From Dryas octopetala (Eukaryota; Streptophyta; Magnoliopsida; Rosales; Rosaceae), in assembly GCA_963921425.1 (NCBI GenBank), contig OY992832.1, positions 26,005,489 through 26,069,488 on the forward strand: a stretch of DNA of 64,000 bases, given 5' to 3'. Positions 21,637 to 33,330 of the stretch are shown here, piece by piece. The notes beneath the pieces were generated by a model. That model saw only the letters and a list, made by a program, of their open reading frames with translations, had not been told where the DNA came from and made no database searches. Each line of letters starts with the position of its first letter. Positions within the stretch are counted from its first letter, which is position 1. The translations under genes were made by a program, and so were the position numbers.

Positions 21637-24600
21637 AACTTGGATTTATCTTTCAGAACTTCAGAGCCATAATAATATTTGTTTTGGATTTGGTTACTGC
21701 AATATAAACAATTTTTTTCCCTGATTACTCACCCGAAAAGGGAAATGAAAGATACCTTGGCGATGTTTGGTAACTGAGCATTGCAAGGAACTGGAAAATA
21801 CAAACAACCATGTGGTTAACTTTATGCGCGTAGGTTTCTTGACAGCTAAACTGTGGCTGCTTTTAGCTATATGCATGACATCATGTTTCCAAATGCAATC
21901 ATACAGAGTTCTAAATGTTCGAGATCCATATGAAAGCAGTATTGTAACAATTCAAATGCCAAGTAACAGATTGAGTGAGTAATATCTAAAATAGCTTGAG
22001 TGCCATCTTTAAACATAGACAGATTGAACTACATTAACATCTATTCAGCACCAAATAAATCAGGCTGAATCAAATGCTATTTAACTTATTAATTTCACTT
22101 ATGCCACTTTCCTCTGCAACCATATCATCAAATTCCCTTATTATTAACAATCTTTTATGATTTTTGTACGTGAGGCATGTAATTGTGGTTATAAGTCGTG
22201 CAATCTTGAATGCAGTAGTTTCATTTCAATTCATCTTATTGTCAAACCGAATTCTTTCTGCTAGTAGATATAATTCGTCTTTGCATTCTTTCTTTCAGGA
22301 TGAGTCCGTTCTAATATGGTTCTCTGGGAAAGAGGAAAAGCACCTTAAGCTAAGCAACGTGTCTAGAATTATTTCTGGGCAACGCACCGTAAGTATCCCT
22401 ATGTGAAGATACACTGTCTATACTGTACTTGCATAGTTATTGCTATGCTATTAATTTTTTATAATGTGGCTACATGACTATATCATTTGATAATTTTGTC
22501 ATTCAAAGATGGTTATGTCCCATGTAACAGCATTATGGAACTGGAAAAAGTTGCTATTCTTTTTGTCAACTACTTGTACTTTTTATTGTTCAGAACAATT
22601 AAAGTACATACATATCACTGTTGTCCAAACCTTGCATAGCTGAATGGAGTTGGATATAATGGTCAGATTCATGAGATATACAATCTTTTTTGATATAACC
22701 TTACGTCTGTTCTGTACCTCAACCTGTCACCTTAGACTGATTACTACTTATGGATAAATTTTGCTAAAAGGGTCATAATTAATTGTTCTCCTTGCTAACT
22801 TCTTGCTCCTTTAGTGCACTAACGCATTAATCAAGATGCAGTTGTGGTGATACCAATTCCTTGACTACTAATTTCCTTTTTTCTTGAAGTTTATATCTTA
22901 CGCTAAAGAATACTTTTCTTTTTGAAGAATAATTTAAGGTATAAATTTTCTTTTTGGTGTATGATTAAATCTTCATTGGTTGTAACTTCAACTTTTCAAC
23001 TCAAAAGGCCCCACTGCGTATATGGAAAATCTGGATCTTTTGACCAAATTTAGATATTCATTACCTTTTTCTTATTTTCTTAATTTTTTTTCCTCTTGAA
23101 ATATATACCATACATGGCCTATATTTTTGTGCCATTCTAGATCCTATGAAGTGTTGAATGTTGTTCTTCGTATGCCATTAGTCTTTCTCTTTTCATGTGT
23201 GGCTGACTGTTTATTGTGTTTTACTCAGAAGCTCCATGTCTTTATATATCCACAATAACATGGTGTTAACTGTTAAGTCTGAAGTTTTTCTGTTATGTAC
23301 TGAACATGGCTTATATTTATTTCAGCCAATCTTTCAAAGGTATCCACGGCCTGAGAAGGAGTATCAGTCATTTTCTCTAATATATAATGACAGATCACTA
23401 GATTTGGTAAGAATTATTCTGCTGTCTTTGATTGTTATCTAGGTCCTCCTAAATAGCTCCTATCCTATTGTCATAGAATGGTTCAAATATTTTTGTGTTA
23501 AACTTTATTATAATCTAGTATCCGATTCTTTTGTACTAGATATGCAAGGATAAAGATGAAGCTGAGGTGTGGTTTAGTGGTTTAAAAGCATTGATAGCCC
23601 GCAGCCATCATCGAAAATGGAGAACAGAGTCAAGGAGTGATGGGATTCCATCTGAAGCAAATAGTCCTAGAACATACACTCGGAGAAGTTCTCCTCTGAA
23701 TTCTCCATTTGGTAGTAATGATAGCTTACAGAAGGTATGATTTCTTTTTCCTTTGTATACTTTTCATCACTTATGTTGAGAATTTAAATTAAATTCTGCT
23801 CTTTTGCTGAATTCAGGATGGTGCAGATCACTTTCGCCTTCATAGTCCATATGAAAGTCCTCCTAAAAATGGTCTGGATAAGGCACTATCAGATGTGATA
23901 CTATATGCTGTCCCTCCCAAGGGTTTCTTCCCTTCAGATTCGGCCAGTGGTTCAGTACATTCTTTGTCATCAGGAGGCTCGGATAGTGTACATGGTCAGA
24001 TGAAGGCAATGGCAATGGATGCTTTTAGAGTTAGTCTATCCAGTGCTGTTAGCTCATCAAGCCAAGGTTCTGGTCATGATGATGGTGATGCATTGGGAGA
24101 CGTTTTCATTTGGGGAGAAGGCACAGGAGATGGTGTTGTGGGTGGTGGTTCTCATAGAGTTGGAACTTGTCTTGGTGCAAAAATGGATTCTTTGTTGCCC
24201 AAAGCCTTAGAGTCTGCAGTGGTACTTGATGTCCAAAACATTGCCTGTGGTGGACGACATGCTGCTTTAGTAACCAAGCAAGGAGAGATTTTCTCTTGGG
24301 GAGAGGAATCTGGAGGCAGGCTTGGGCATGGTGTAGATGTTGACGTTTTGCATCCAAAGCTTATTGATGCCCTTGGTAATATGAACATTGAACTTGTTGC
24401 TTGTGGTGAGTACCATACGTGTGCTGTTACCCTTTCTGGCGATCTGTACACATGGGGTGATGGCACATACAATTTTGGGCTGCTTGGACATGGAAATGAA
24501 GTGAGCCACTGGGTGCCCAAAAGAGTAAATGGGCCCTTGGAGGGTATACATGTCTCATCTATATCTTGTGGACCCTGGTACACTGCTGTTGTAACCTCTT

Positions 24601-27600
24601 CTGGGCAACTGTTTACTTTTGGTGATGGCACATTTGGTGTTCTGGGCCATGGAGATCGAAAAAGTGTTTCAATTCCCAGAGAAGTGGAATCCCTTAAGGG
24701 CCTTCGCACTGTGCGAGCAGCTTGTGGTGTTTGGCATACTGCTGCAGTTGTAGAAGTGATGGTTGGGAATTCAAGTTCCAGCAACTGTTCTTTAGGAAAG
24801 CTGTTCACTTGGGGAGATGGTGATAAAGGTCGGCTTGGGCACGGTGACAAGGAAGCAAAACTTGTGCCTACCTGTGTTGCTGCTCTTGTTGAACCCAACT
24901 TTTGTCAAGTTGCTTGTGGACATAGTATGACAGTTGCATTGACAACATCTGGCCATGTCTACACAATGGGTAGTCCTCTTTATGGTCAGTTAGGAAATCC
25001 TCAAGCCGATGGAAAGCTCCCTGCTCGGGTTGAGGGGAAACTCTCAAAGAGTTTTGTGGAAGAGATTGCTTGTGGTGCCTGTCATGTTGCAGTTTTAACT
25101 TCAAGAACTGAGGTTTATACTTGGGGAAAAGGAGCAAATGGTCGTTTAGGTCATGGGAATATAGATGATCGAAACTCCCCAACATTAGTTGAGGCTCTGA
25201 AAGATAAACAAGTCAAAAGTATTGCTTGTGGTGCTAATTTTACTGCAGCTATCTGCCTTCATAAATGGGTTTCAGGAGTTGATCAATCAATGTGTTCGGG
25301 CTGCCGCCTTCCATTTAATTTTAAAAGAAAACGCCATAATTGTTATAATTGTGGACTTGTGTTTTGTCATTCTTGCAGCAGTAAGAAGTCACTTAAGGCT
25401 TCTATGGCACCAAATCCCAACAAACCTTATCGTGTCTGTGATAATTGTTCTAATAAACTGAGAAAAGCTCTTGAAACTGATACTTCATCCCAGTCTTCTA
25501 TGAGCAGAAGAGGAAGTATCAACCAGGGGTCAAATGAGCTTATTGATAAAGATGATAAGTTGGACTCAAAATCTCGTGTGCAACTTGCTAGATTTTCTTC
25601 AATGGAATCCTTGAAGCATGTGGAAACCCGTTCTTCAAAGAAAAATAAGAAACTAGAATTTAACAGCAGTCGAGTCTCACCTGTTCCAAATGGAGGTTCA
25701 CAGTGGGGAGCTCTTAACATTTCTAAATCATTTAATCCAGTATTTGGGTCATCCAAGAAGTTTTTTTCAGCTTCTGTTCCTGGATCAAGAATTGTTTCAC
25801 GAGCTACATCCCCAATTTCAAGGCGCCCCAGCCCTCCTCGTTCTACTACACCAACTCCAACTCTGGGAGGACTTACATCGCCAAAGATTGTTGTAGATGA
25901 TGCTAAAAGGACAAATGAAAGCCTTAGCCAGGAGGTTATCAAACTAAGAGCGCAGGTACCCGCTACTTTTCCTTTTATTTTTCAACAAGTAGAGCACAGG
26001 TGCACAACTCTCTTGTAAGTCAGCTACTTATGAGAATTCACTTGTTTACTTGATTTTCTTTTTCTTCTTTCAGCTTAATTTTGATGAAATAAATAATTGT
26101 GAATGGACCTATTTTTGGAAATTTAATATCCCTACCACTTAATTTCAACGTAACTTATTTTCATTTTGCAATTAAAATTTTAGAAATATTAGACAGTTAA
26201 ACATCTGTATCATCAAATTTGAAATGTATCCTGATGAATATGTGTATAAATATTGGCAAGCATGCCTTCTAGGTATTAATTCTTATTCTGATGCTTAAAA
26301 CATCTCAAGTAAATGCATTTAAACTGTAAAAGTTGAGTATAAATTGTTACATTACATGGTACACGAGAGTGAAAGGAAAGGATGGGTGACCATCCTTTTA
26401 TTGTAAAGTGGTTTATTTAGTATTGTGATCTACAGTAAATGTGTTATATGAGTGTCACATATTTAGAATAGGATCATGTTGGTTAAGAGCTTATTTCAAG
26501 TGCATCATGAGTCAGTTATGGTGTTCTTTTGGGTTCCACTGTGTGCATCCAAATTTGGCACTCCGTCCCCTACCAACCTCTACAGAGATTTATTCTGTCA
26601 GGTCTGAGTTGGCTTTTGGCTGTCTTCGTAACTGTGAAGACCTTGTTTTTTCTGTCTGAACTCAACCTGTTATTAGTTGGGTTGGACTAGGTTTAATGCA
26701 TGCTCCTATAATCTATCTTTTGTGAATAGTAAGGTGAGTGCTTATTGATATGATATAAAATAAGTGTAGAGTAAGAGTTTAGGAAGTACATTAGTTGCTA
26801 TTTTAGCTTGCAAGAATATCAAGCAGTCACAAGAAAGTCCGCCCAACTTTTTGAATTTATGATAGTAATTGTTTACAGTGGGACAGTAGAGGGAAGGGGA
26901 TAAGGAATATTTGTGGGAGAGGGTTCGATTTTGGGCATCCTTATGGGCTTCAGTATCTTCAGAGTTTAGGCGCAGTTCTTTCTTTGTTATCTTTTCAGAT
27001 TATAGAGCTGTTCTCAAGAGCCTTCTTCTGATGAATTGGATAAATTTTGTGTTTATTGTCTCTAGCTACTTTTAGGAGGAGATTATTAATTAATTATTAT
27101 TTTTTTTTTTTTTTTTGTGTTGTGGATTTCTTGTCCTCTGTTATTCTACGTGTTTCTTTTAATCAATGAAGATGGGTTATGGTTTTTGTTAAATCGGATG
27201 CCAAATAAAATTCAAATGAGCAAGTATTTGCAGACAATCAAGAAAATAACTAGGCATAATTTTTAGGACAAAAATTCATCAACAGGTAAATGAAGATGAA
27301 TTTTATTTAATATTTATGAGAAACTTAACTTTCATTAATAAAAAAGAAAGGGTACAAAAGAATGAACAAGGAGTCCATCACAATACAAAGCTGTACTAAA
27401 GACCTACAAGAGCACCTCTACATCAGGTAGTAATACAACAGCACATGAACAAAAAACCCCTAACCAAAGCACACTAAATTACAACTGCTTTCCAATCTGA
27501 TACTAAAGACCTACAAGAGCACCTCTACATCAGGTGGTAATACAACAGCACATGAACAAAAAACCCCTAACCAAAACACACTAAATTACAACTGCTTTCC

Positions 27601-28400
27601 AATCTGATAGAAGAATAGAGAGAAGAATTGTTGAACTCCAAAGATACAGATGCCCATAAAGAATTCCAAAAGCAAACCCTTTCCCACAATGGTCCACCTC
27701 CTTGCCCTTAATACCCTTTTATTCCTCTTCACCCACACAACCCAAAAGATTGCCATCATAGAACATCTCCCCAATACTGACCTTTTTATTTTCATAAAAT
27801 TTTTTGGATCTCTCACATAATAACGCAATACATGAAACAGGATCAACCCAGCTTAAACTTGCCTCCCTGAACAGTTGTGACCATAAATTTGAGGCCACTG
27901 GCCAATGAATCAACAGAAAGCTCCATACTATCAGCATCATTCCTGCACATTACACACCAATGGGGATAAAACGAAAAAGGTCGCCGTCTCTGAACCATGC
28001 TACAAGTATTAAGCTTCCCTTGAGCATTTATCCAAGCTAACACTCGTTCTTTAGGGGGGTACAAGTGCAGACAACAATGCATGAGCTCCTTAAGTGACTG
28101 AGCTATTAACTATTAAGGAACATAGCAGAGGGATAAAAATTAAAACAAAGAGACAGAACAAAAATAAGATGAATTTTATTGTTGAGTGCAGACAACAATG
28201 CATGAGTTTCTGTCCTTGAGTGCCTGAGCAATTAAGTATTACAAACACAGCAGAGGGGTAAACAGAGAGAGAGAGAGAGAGAGAGAGATTGAAACGACCA
28301 TGTTACTTTTTCAGTTGTAAGCAAGATAAATGTTTTTTTAGATAATTGATGTTATGAATTTAGTTTGATCTAATGTTCTTGGGCCTTTGCACCATTCAAA

Positions 28401-28433
<33 letters not shown>

Positions 28434-31400
28434 GGGACCCAACAGTCAGATTATACTTGTTCAGTTTTATCTCTGTGCATTATGCCTGACTAATTTTATC
28501 TCTTAGGTTGAAAGTCTTGCTCGAAAAGCCCAACTACAAGACGTTGAGCTGGAAAGAACCACTAAACAGCTGAAGGAAGTAATAGCAATTAAAGGTGCAG
28601 AGACTGCAAAATGCAAAGCAGCAAAGGAAGTGATCCAGTCACTTACCGCCCAAGTAAGATGGATGTTTACATGCTTTGGTCCAGTAATTATTATTATTAT
28701 TATTATTATTATTATTTCTGGATATACCGTGTAAAAAATAAGAGCCTATTCTGTCAATGTAGAAGCCCTTAAGCCTTTACAATGATTTCATTCATCTTTG
28801 TGGAATATCATTTAGGGAAATTTCTCATAAACAAAAAAAGAAAAGGAAAAAGAGAAAGAAATCTTGTTTTCAAAGTTTCGTTTTATGTGATCAATTGCAA
28901 AGATATAATTTTCAGTTTGAAATTGTCTAATTTCATTATTGTTTTAGTTCCATTAAAAGCCAGCGGGAGGAAAGGAAAGGGAGATTATTTTGGTTTTCTA
29001 GGATCTCCAAAAGTTCCTTATCATTTTTAGTAGTGATTCTAACATGTACTTCACCTGTTAAAAGGTCAACCATTGCATCAAATATAGTCTGTTAGTTAAA
29101 TTGATTATTTCTTTATGTTGTACCTTTAGAAAATGTGATTCGATTGTATCTAGAGTTCTGTCCCACCAGAATAGGGAATTAATGGGTTCAACTCAGTTTT
29201 ATTTATTCTTTTCATTTGACATTTATGGCTGCTTGATTATTATCTTCTCTAGAGATTCAAGTTTTTCTATCTTCCGACAAATGTGTTTCAACATATTAAG
29301 CACATGGGGTGATGTTTACCAGTAAATTATCTACTGTATCATGCACTAAAAAGAAGTTTCTGAGTCCGTTCTGGAGGCTCTATTTAAGTGATCGGACAAT
29401 TCATATAAAGCATACTGAGTATTGTCGTGTGGCCTCTCATTGGCCAAGTCTTGCTGATGATTCATTTTGTGTTTTGTATATGGTGACCAGTTGAAGGACA
29501 TGGCTGAAAGGCTTCCTGTTGGAGCAGCACGTAATATCAAATCACCCTCTCTTACATCCTTAGGTTCTGATCCTTCCAATGAAGTATCTAGTGCTTCTAT
29601 TGACCGATTGAATGGTCAAGCAACATGCCAAGAACTAGACTCTAATGGATCAAACATCCAGTTGCTTTCTAACGGATCCAGCACCACCAGTAATCGCAGT
29701 TCAGGTCACAACAAACAAGGACACTCCGAAGTAGCAACTAGAAACGGAAACAGAATTAAAGAAAGTGAATCTCATGAAACTGAATGGGTTGAGCAAGATG
29801 AGCCTGGTGTATATATTACACTTACTTCCCTACCAGGAGGTGTCAAGGATCTCAAGCGAGTTCGCTTCAGGTATGTATTCATACCTACATAATGACATAT
29901 TTACAAGTGACAATTAAATTAAAACATATTATTTTCATCACAAGAAATCAGCAACTTTTAGTTATGTGCATAATGTAATTCTCCTTCTAGGTGTTGGTAA
30001 AAATATAAAGCTTTGTGGAAAATAATCCCAACAAAATTTGAAATATGGCAGTCTGGTTATCTATTTTGAATATCTGTGGTTGGATTAATAAAAATACCTA
30101 ACAATTAATGTGAAGAGGGCCTACACCTATCAATCTTGACAGGGTACACACAGTGTACATAGTGTTGGCAGGAAATTCTCTGGCTGACACTAAAGTTAGT
30201 TGTCAAATGTTATCCTACCTGGGCGATTAAAGCAGCGTACTCACTTTGGTGCATCTGCATAAGGCTGTAAAATGGCTGGCCCAACCCAATATGGAAAGGT
30301 TGGGCCCAAGCCTTGTCCTTAGCCCACAGAATTGAATGGACATAGGGTCAAGCTACCTTTCTACTGTTTTTATAACTGGAATCATCTAAGATGAGTTATT
30401 AAGTATTTATTAAATAAGACTAATGTACAATTCTAACTAGGAAATAAACTTATAGAAATAATAATATCTTTCTTTGGACTGAATACAAAAAAATAAATTA
30501 AAAACATATAATACTAATAATATGTGATATATAATATACATTATAAAAATGAAAGGGTCGGGTCATGGGTTAAGCCTCCGTTTGGCCCTACAGGATGACC
30601 CTCAGCCCTCAGGTAATAAACCTTGTTCCAATGTGTATGTAACATCGGGTTAGGTTGGCTAATTGCTCAAAAACATTTAGTCCAGCCTTATCAGCCCTTG
30701 GGTCAATTTTACGGTCCTAATCTGCATATAGCATATATTCTTTATATTTTTGAATTTGAGTAACTTTTATCCCCATGTATGTTGACAAATAATTGGATGA
30801 AATACTAAGGGCCTGTTTGGTAATGTTTTCATTTTCTTTATTTAAAGAGATAGAGGAAAATATATAGGAGAAAGGAGGGATGTAGATGAGAGATGAGATA
30901 GGTGAGGAAGAAATGAAGGAGAATGCATAAACAAAAACTTGAAAAAAAAAAAATATTTGAAATTATTTTTAGTTTATTGTTTTATGCATTATTTAATATG
31001 CATTTTCTCCTATTGCCCTTACATCTATCATCTCTTTTCTCACTATCCTCTCATTTTTCCTTGTTGATCTGTGATTGAAAGCACAAAATAAAAAATAAAA
31101 ATAAAAAACAAAAAATGTTACCAAATGGCCCTAATAAATATTTTTTTTTTTTTATAATATTGATAACTGTGTTGCTGAATTTATTAGTCGAGATTATTAC
31201 AATATTTGGACAAAGGAGTGGTTACTTGAGGGGGGTTTGTAGGTGCAGCAACAATTGAACATAGTGTGAGAATTAGTTGCAGAGAACTGGTATTTAGTTG
31301 CATTCCGGAAACTGACCATATCATCATTACACATATTATAGAGCAATTCAAACTCTTTATCATTGTTGAATGCAGTCGGAAGCGATTTAGTGAGAAACAA

Positions 31401-31508
31401 GCAGAAGTCTGGTGGGCAGATAACCGGGCAAGAGTATATGAACAATACAATGTGCGGATGATAGACAAGTCTAGTGTAGGCGTTGGGAGTGTGGACTTGG
31501 CTCACTGA
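18538..31508 (+). CDS. PH-RCC1-FYVE-BRX (PRAF-type) protein, nine coding exons
   Basis: Coding exons are 18538-18606, 20354-20440, 22299-22388, 23326-23406, 23540-23734, 23817-25955, 28507-28653, 29491-29870 and 31376-31508. All introns are GT-AG and in phase, giving 1106 residues. Order of domains: PH-like at about 20-135 ([19 protein letters not shown] to [10 protein letters not shown]); Ser-rich linker; RCC1 propeller at about 268-650 with repeated ACG and GxLGHG motifs; FYVE zinc finger with eight Cys at 667, 670, 683, 686, 691, 694, 715 and 718; Ser/Arg-rich linker; coiled coil at about 860-945; BRX domain at about 1034-1095 ([14 protein letters not shown] to [13 protein letters not shown]). 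The length equals the usual ~1.1 kb-residue size of the plant PRAF family. These proteins bind phosphoinositides and act at endosomes or the plasma membrane in trafficking and polarity, with RCC1 repeats suggested to act on small GTPases. The FYVE core reads KRHNCYNC rather than the classical RHHCRxC, as known for this family. The start was chosen because the exon gives [11 protein letters not shown] then ERDIEQAI, as in relatives. No disabling change is seen. Confidence 0.95.
19727..19745 (+). repeat. Run of 19 G in intron 1
   Basis: An uninterrupted G run lies inside a purine-rich stretch (19699-19751) of the first intron. It could form a G-quadruplex. Its exact length is also the kind of feature that sequencing gets wrong. 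Confidence 0.8.
20677..20974. mobile_element. MITE-like inverted-repeat element in intron 2
   Basis: The left end AGGTTGTATTTGGATATGTGG pairs with the right end: its reverse complement begins AGGTTGCATTGGATATGTGC. The interior is AT-rich and non-coding. I found no convincing target duplication, so the superfamily is left open and the ends may be off by a few bases. Confidence 0.6.
21561..21634 (+). repeat. Compound (TA)n(GA)n microsatellite in intron 2
   Basis: About ten TA units are followed by about 26 GA units. The open frame that crosses it (21200-21724) is an artefact of the repeat and intron sequence. Confidence 0.9.
27309..28165 (-). mobile_element. 5'-truncated LINE fragment, antisense in intron 6
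   Basis: Reverse-strand frames show the zf-RVT domain found at the C-terminus of plant L1-type LINEs: [21 protein letters not shown] and [16 protein letters not shown] (27843-28082). These continue in other frames as [15 protein letters not shown] (27719-27940) and [17 protein letters not shown] (27586-27846). The frames are broken by shifts. An exact 15-bp direct repeat AAGATGAATTTTATT flanks the segment (27294-27308 and 28166-28180) and fits a LINE target duplication. Sequence near the right end is partly repeated at 28186-28262, so the right boundary may be more complex. It lies opposite to the gene's direction and should be removed with intron 6. Confidence 0.7.
27394..27607 (-). repeat. 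107-bp tandem duplication in the LINE 3' region
   Basis: Two adjacent copies (27394-27500 and 27501-27607) start TACTAAAGACCTACAAGAGC and end TTTCCAATCTGA. They differ at only a couple of visible positions (GGTAG/GGTGG, AAAGC/AAAAC). Confidence 0.9.
28065..28262. repeat. Imperfect duplication next to the LINE insertion
   Basis: The word GTGCAGACAACAATGCATGAG occurs at about 28065 and 28186. Each is followed by similar sequence (CTTAAGTGACTGAGC/CTTGAGTGCCTGAGC, then AGCAGAGGGATAAA/AGCAGAGGGGTAAA). The copies have diverged more than the 107-bp duplication. Confidence 0.7.
28264..28288 (+). repeat. (GA)n microsatellite in intron 6
   Basis: A run of about twelve AG units follows the duplicated segment. 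Confidence 0.85.
28406..28433 (+). repeat. Poly-T run (28) upstream of exon 7 acceptor
   Basis: An uninterrupted T run ends 73 bases before the exon 7 acceptor at 28507. It may add to the pyrimidine-rich context but is too far away to be the normal polypyrimidine tract. Confidence 0.85.
28687..28716 (+). repeat. (ATT)n microsatellite in intron 7
   Basis: About ten ATT units lie shortly after the exon 7 donor. Confidence 0.85.
30262..30719. mobile_element. Non-autonomous DNA transposon in intron 8
   Basis: The left end AGGCTGTAAAATGGCTGGCCC resembles the reverse complement of the right end, which begins TAGGACCGTAAAATTGACCC. The exact word ATCTGCATA lies on both sides (30253-30261 and 30720-30728). 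An 8-9 bp duplication with such GGCCC-rich ends suggests hAT, but the overlap of end and duplication leaves one base of doubt and Mutator is not excluded. No coding sequence is present. Confidence 0.7.
30809..31131. mobile_element. Tourist-like (PIF/Harbinger) MITE in intron 8
   Basis: The ends GGGCCTGTTTGGTAATGTTTT and (reverse complement of the right end) GGGCCATTTGGTAACATTTTT form an imperfect terminal inverted repeat. A TAA duplication lies on each side (30806-30808 and 31132-31134). A 3-bp TAA/TTA duplication and a GGGCC(T)GTTTGG end are the marks of Tourist MITEs. The element is 323 bp and non-coding. Confidence 0.8.
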
Positions 31509-31960
31509 CATGTGGAAACAATCATTTGTACATGAAATGTTCTTTTTTCAGATTCAAGCTTGGGTTTCGGAGGTCGTTTTGGTTAATTGGAATTGGCTTT
31601 CATTCTTAAAAAGGATTGAGGAAGGCTTGGTATAGGAGGAGAATTTAGATGGGTTTGATTGTGTTTTTACTTTTTCCCTTTTTCTTTAATTTTTTTTTTT
31701 TCACCTTGATTTTCTATTCCATTTTTTCCCTATGGTCCTTGTGTGGGGGTTTGAGGGTGAGAAATGTAAATTCCTATTAGGTTGCTGGCTCTTGTGGAAA
31801 GCAGCTGCCATGTAAATTCCATAAGTGTGGAAAGCATCTGCAATTTTTTCTTTTTCTTTTCCTCAACAGTTATAAATGTGTTCAGGCAATGATATAAGCA
31901 GCTGCAATGTATGTTCAAAGGCAAATCTTATCTTGATTAGTTTGATACCATCGAAATAGA
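31509..31960 (+). other. Probable 3' UTR of the PRAF-type gene
   Basis: The T-rich sequence after the TGA at 31506-31508 has no further coding potential. Poly-A signal-like words are weak, and the end is an estimate. Confidence 0.4.
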
Positions 31961-32303
31961 AATTTGAGCAAAAGTTCTTTCATCCTCCATCGATATCCAA
32001 TACGAATCTTAATCCTAATTGAGAAATGAAAATTACGACATGATCCCAAGAGGCAGGAACCGTGTTTTGCATGTTCTATTTACTTACCGTCGTTGTGGAG
32101 GTCCGTAGAGTTCACCACATCCCATTGCAATTTGTCGCACCCAAGGAACGGTAGTCATGCAGTAAAACTTGTCCTCTCTGAGTATATTTCTTGGATTTCT
32201 TAAGAATTTTTTTAGAAAAGATGCAAGAATTTAACCTCTTGACTAATCTTATACTTTTTGAACCTCTTAAGAATTTAACCTCTAGAAACCTCCCAGATCT
32301 GTA
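31961..32303. other. Intergenic, nothing recognised
   Basis: No gene or repeat was identified. The sequence separates the PRAF-type gene from the LINE relic. Confidence 0.3.
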
Positions 32304-32309
32304 GCTGTT

Positions 32310-32822
32310 ATGTCTAGGCAATTCCCTTCTTCTAACTCTGTCAAAGTAAATACTGATGGAAGTTTAAGAGGATCTAAACGGATGATTTCGGCTGGAGGTG
32401 TTATTAGGGATCAAAATGGGGAATGGTTGTTTGTCTTCGCTGTAAATCTTGGGTTTGGTCTAATTATGAAAGCTGAGCTGTGGGGTAGTTTCTATGGTCT
32501 TAAAGGGGCTTGGGATTGTGGCTATAGGTGTTGTGGAGTCAGATTCTCTTTCTGCTGTTAGATTAGCCAATGCCTTTGTTGGCATGGACCACCCCCTTGC
32601 TAACTTGATTCTGGGCTGTCAAGACTTGTTGGGCTGTAGTTGGGCTTGCACAGTGGTGCATATCTACAAAGAAAGGAACATGGGGCGGACCGTCTAGCTG
32701 AGTTGGGATTCTTTCTTGACTTGGGGCTGACTAGTTTTGCCTCTCCTCATGCTTCTATTGTTCATTTTGTTTGGGAGGATATTGTTGGGTTTAATAGGCT
32801 AAGGAATGTAGGGCCAATTTGA
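32310..32822 (+). pseudogene. RNase H domain of a LINE, frameshifted
   Basis: The first frame reads VKVNTDGSLRGSKRMISAGGVI-type sequence, with the first catalytic Asp in NTDGS and the Glu in KAELWG. After a frameshift near 32530 it continues VESDSLSAVRLANAF with the second Asp. After another shift near 32690 it continues ADRLAELGFFLDLG. This is the RVT_3-type RNase H found at the C-terminus of plant L1 LINEs or as solo relics of them. Each part is in a different frame, so no functional enzyme is made. Confidence 0.8.
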
Positions 32823-33101
32823 CACTGTTTTTAGAACTACCAAAAGCGCTTTTAGATTAGTAAAAGCGTTTTTGGTAGCGTTTGGAAAAAATAAATAAAA
32901 GTGTTTATGGGTTAAAAGCGATTTTAAGGGATTTTTTAAGAAGCAACTATCAAGTACTTCTTCATGAAGAATTTTTAAGTGCTTTTGCATGAACAACTTT
33001 AGAATTTTTATAAAAAATTGTATGTACTTTTTAGCAAAAGCGCTTCGGGTAAAAGCGCTACTAAATAAAAACACTTCTAAGAAGCAGTGCTAAACGGGCC
33101 G
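32811..33101. mobile_element. MITE-like element with GCGCTTTT-rich ends
   Basis: The left end GGGCCAATTTGACACTGTTT matches the reverse complement of the right end (CGGCCCGTTTAGCACTGCTT) with several changes. Words such as AAAAGCGCTTTT recur inside in both directions. Target duplications were not found. It overlaps the last bases of the LINE relic. Confidence 0.6.
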
Positions 33102-33330
33102 GTTAGCAATATTTTCACAGCCAGGCTGATAACTTGGGACAGTTGATACAATACATCTAGGACATGTCGAATTGGAGAGGGCACACCGTTGCGTTCTGTT
33201 CAACTGTAGTGTAGTGATGTCGTACATTAGGTATACAAAAACATGCATCATTACTTATATTCCATACACCATTTCAAACTTATGCATCATATGAGCTTAT
33301 TTTCTTATAAATATACCTCTCACACCTTGC

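Noticed and set aside
21200..21724. 174-codon frame in intron 2
   Set aside because: It crosses a (TA)n(GA)n microsatellite, has no family pattern and lies between well-supported exons.
24106..25942. Reverse-strand frames up to 248 codons opposite the PRAF-type gene
   Set aside because: They are shadows of the conserved RCC1/FYVE exon and show no family pattern of their own.
23895..26018. A single 707-codon gene
   Set aside because: This frame is exon 6 entered at a GTG and read past the donor at 25956. The true gene has nine coding exons that restore the PH, coiled-coil and BRX regions.
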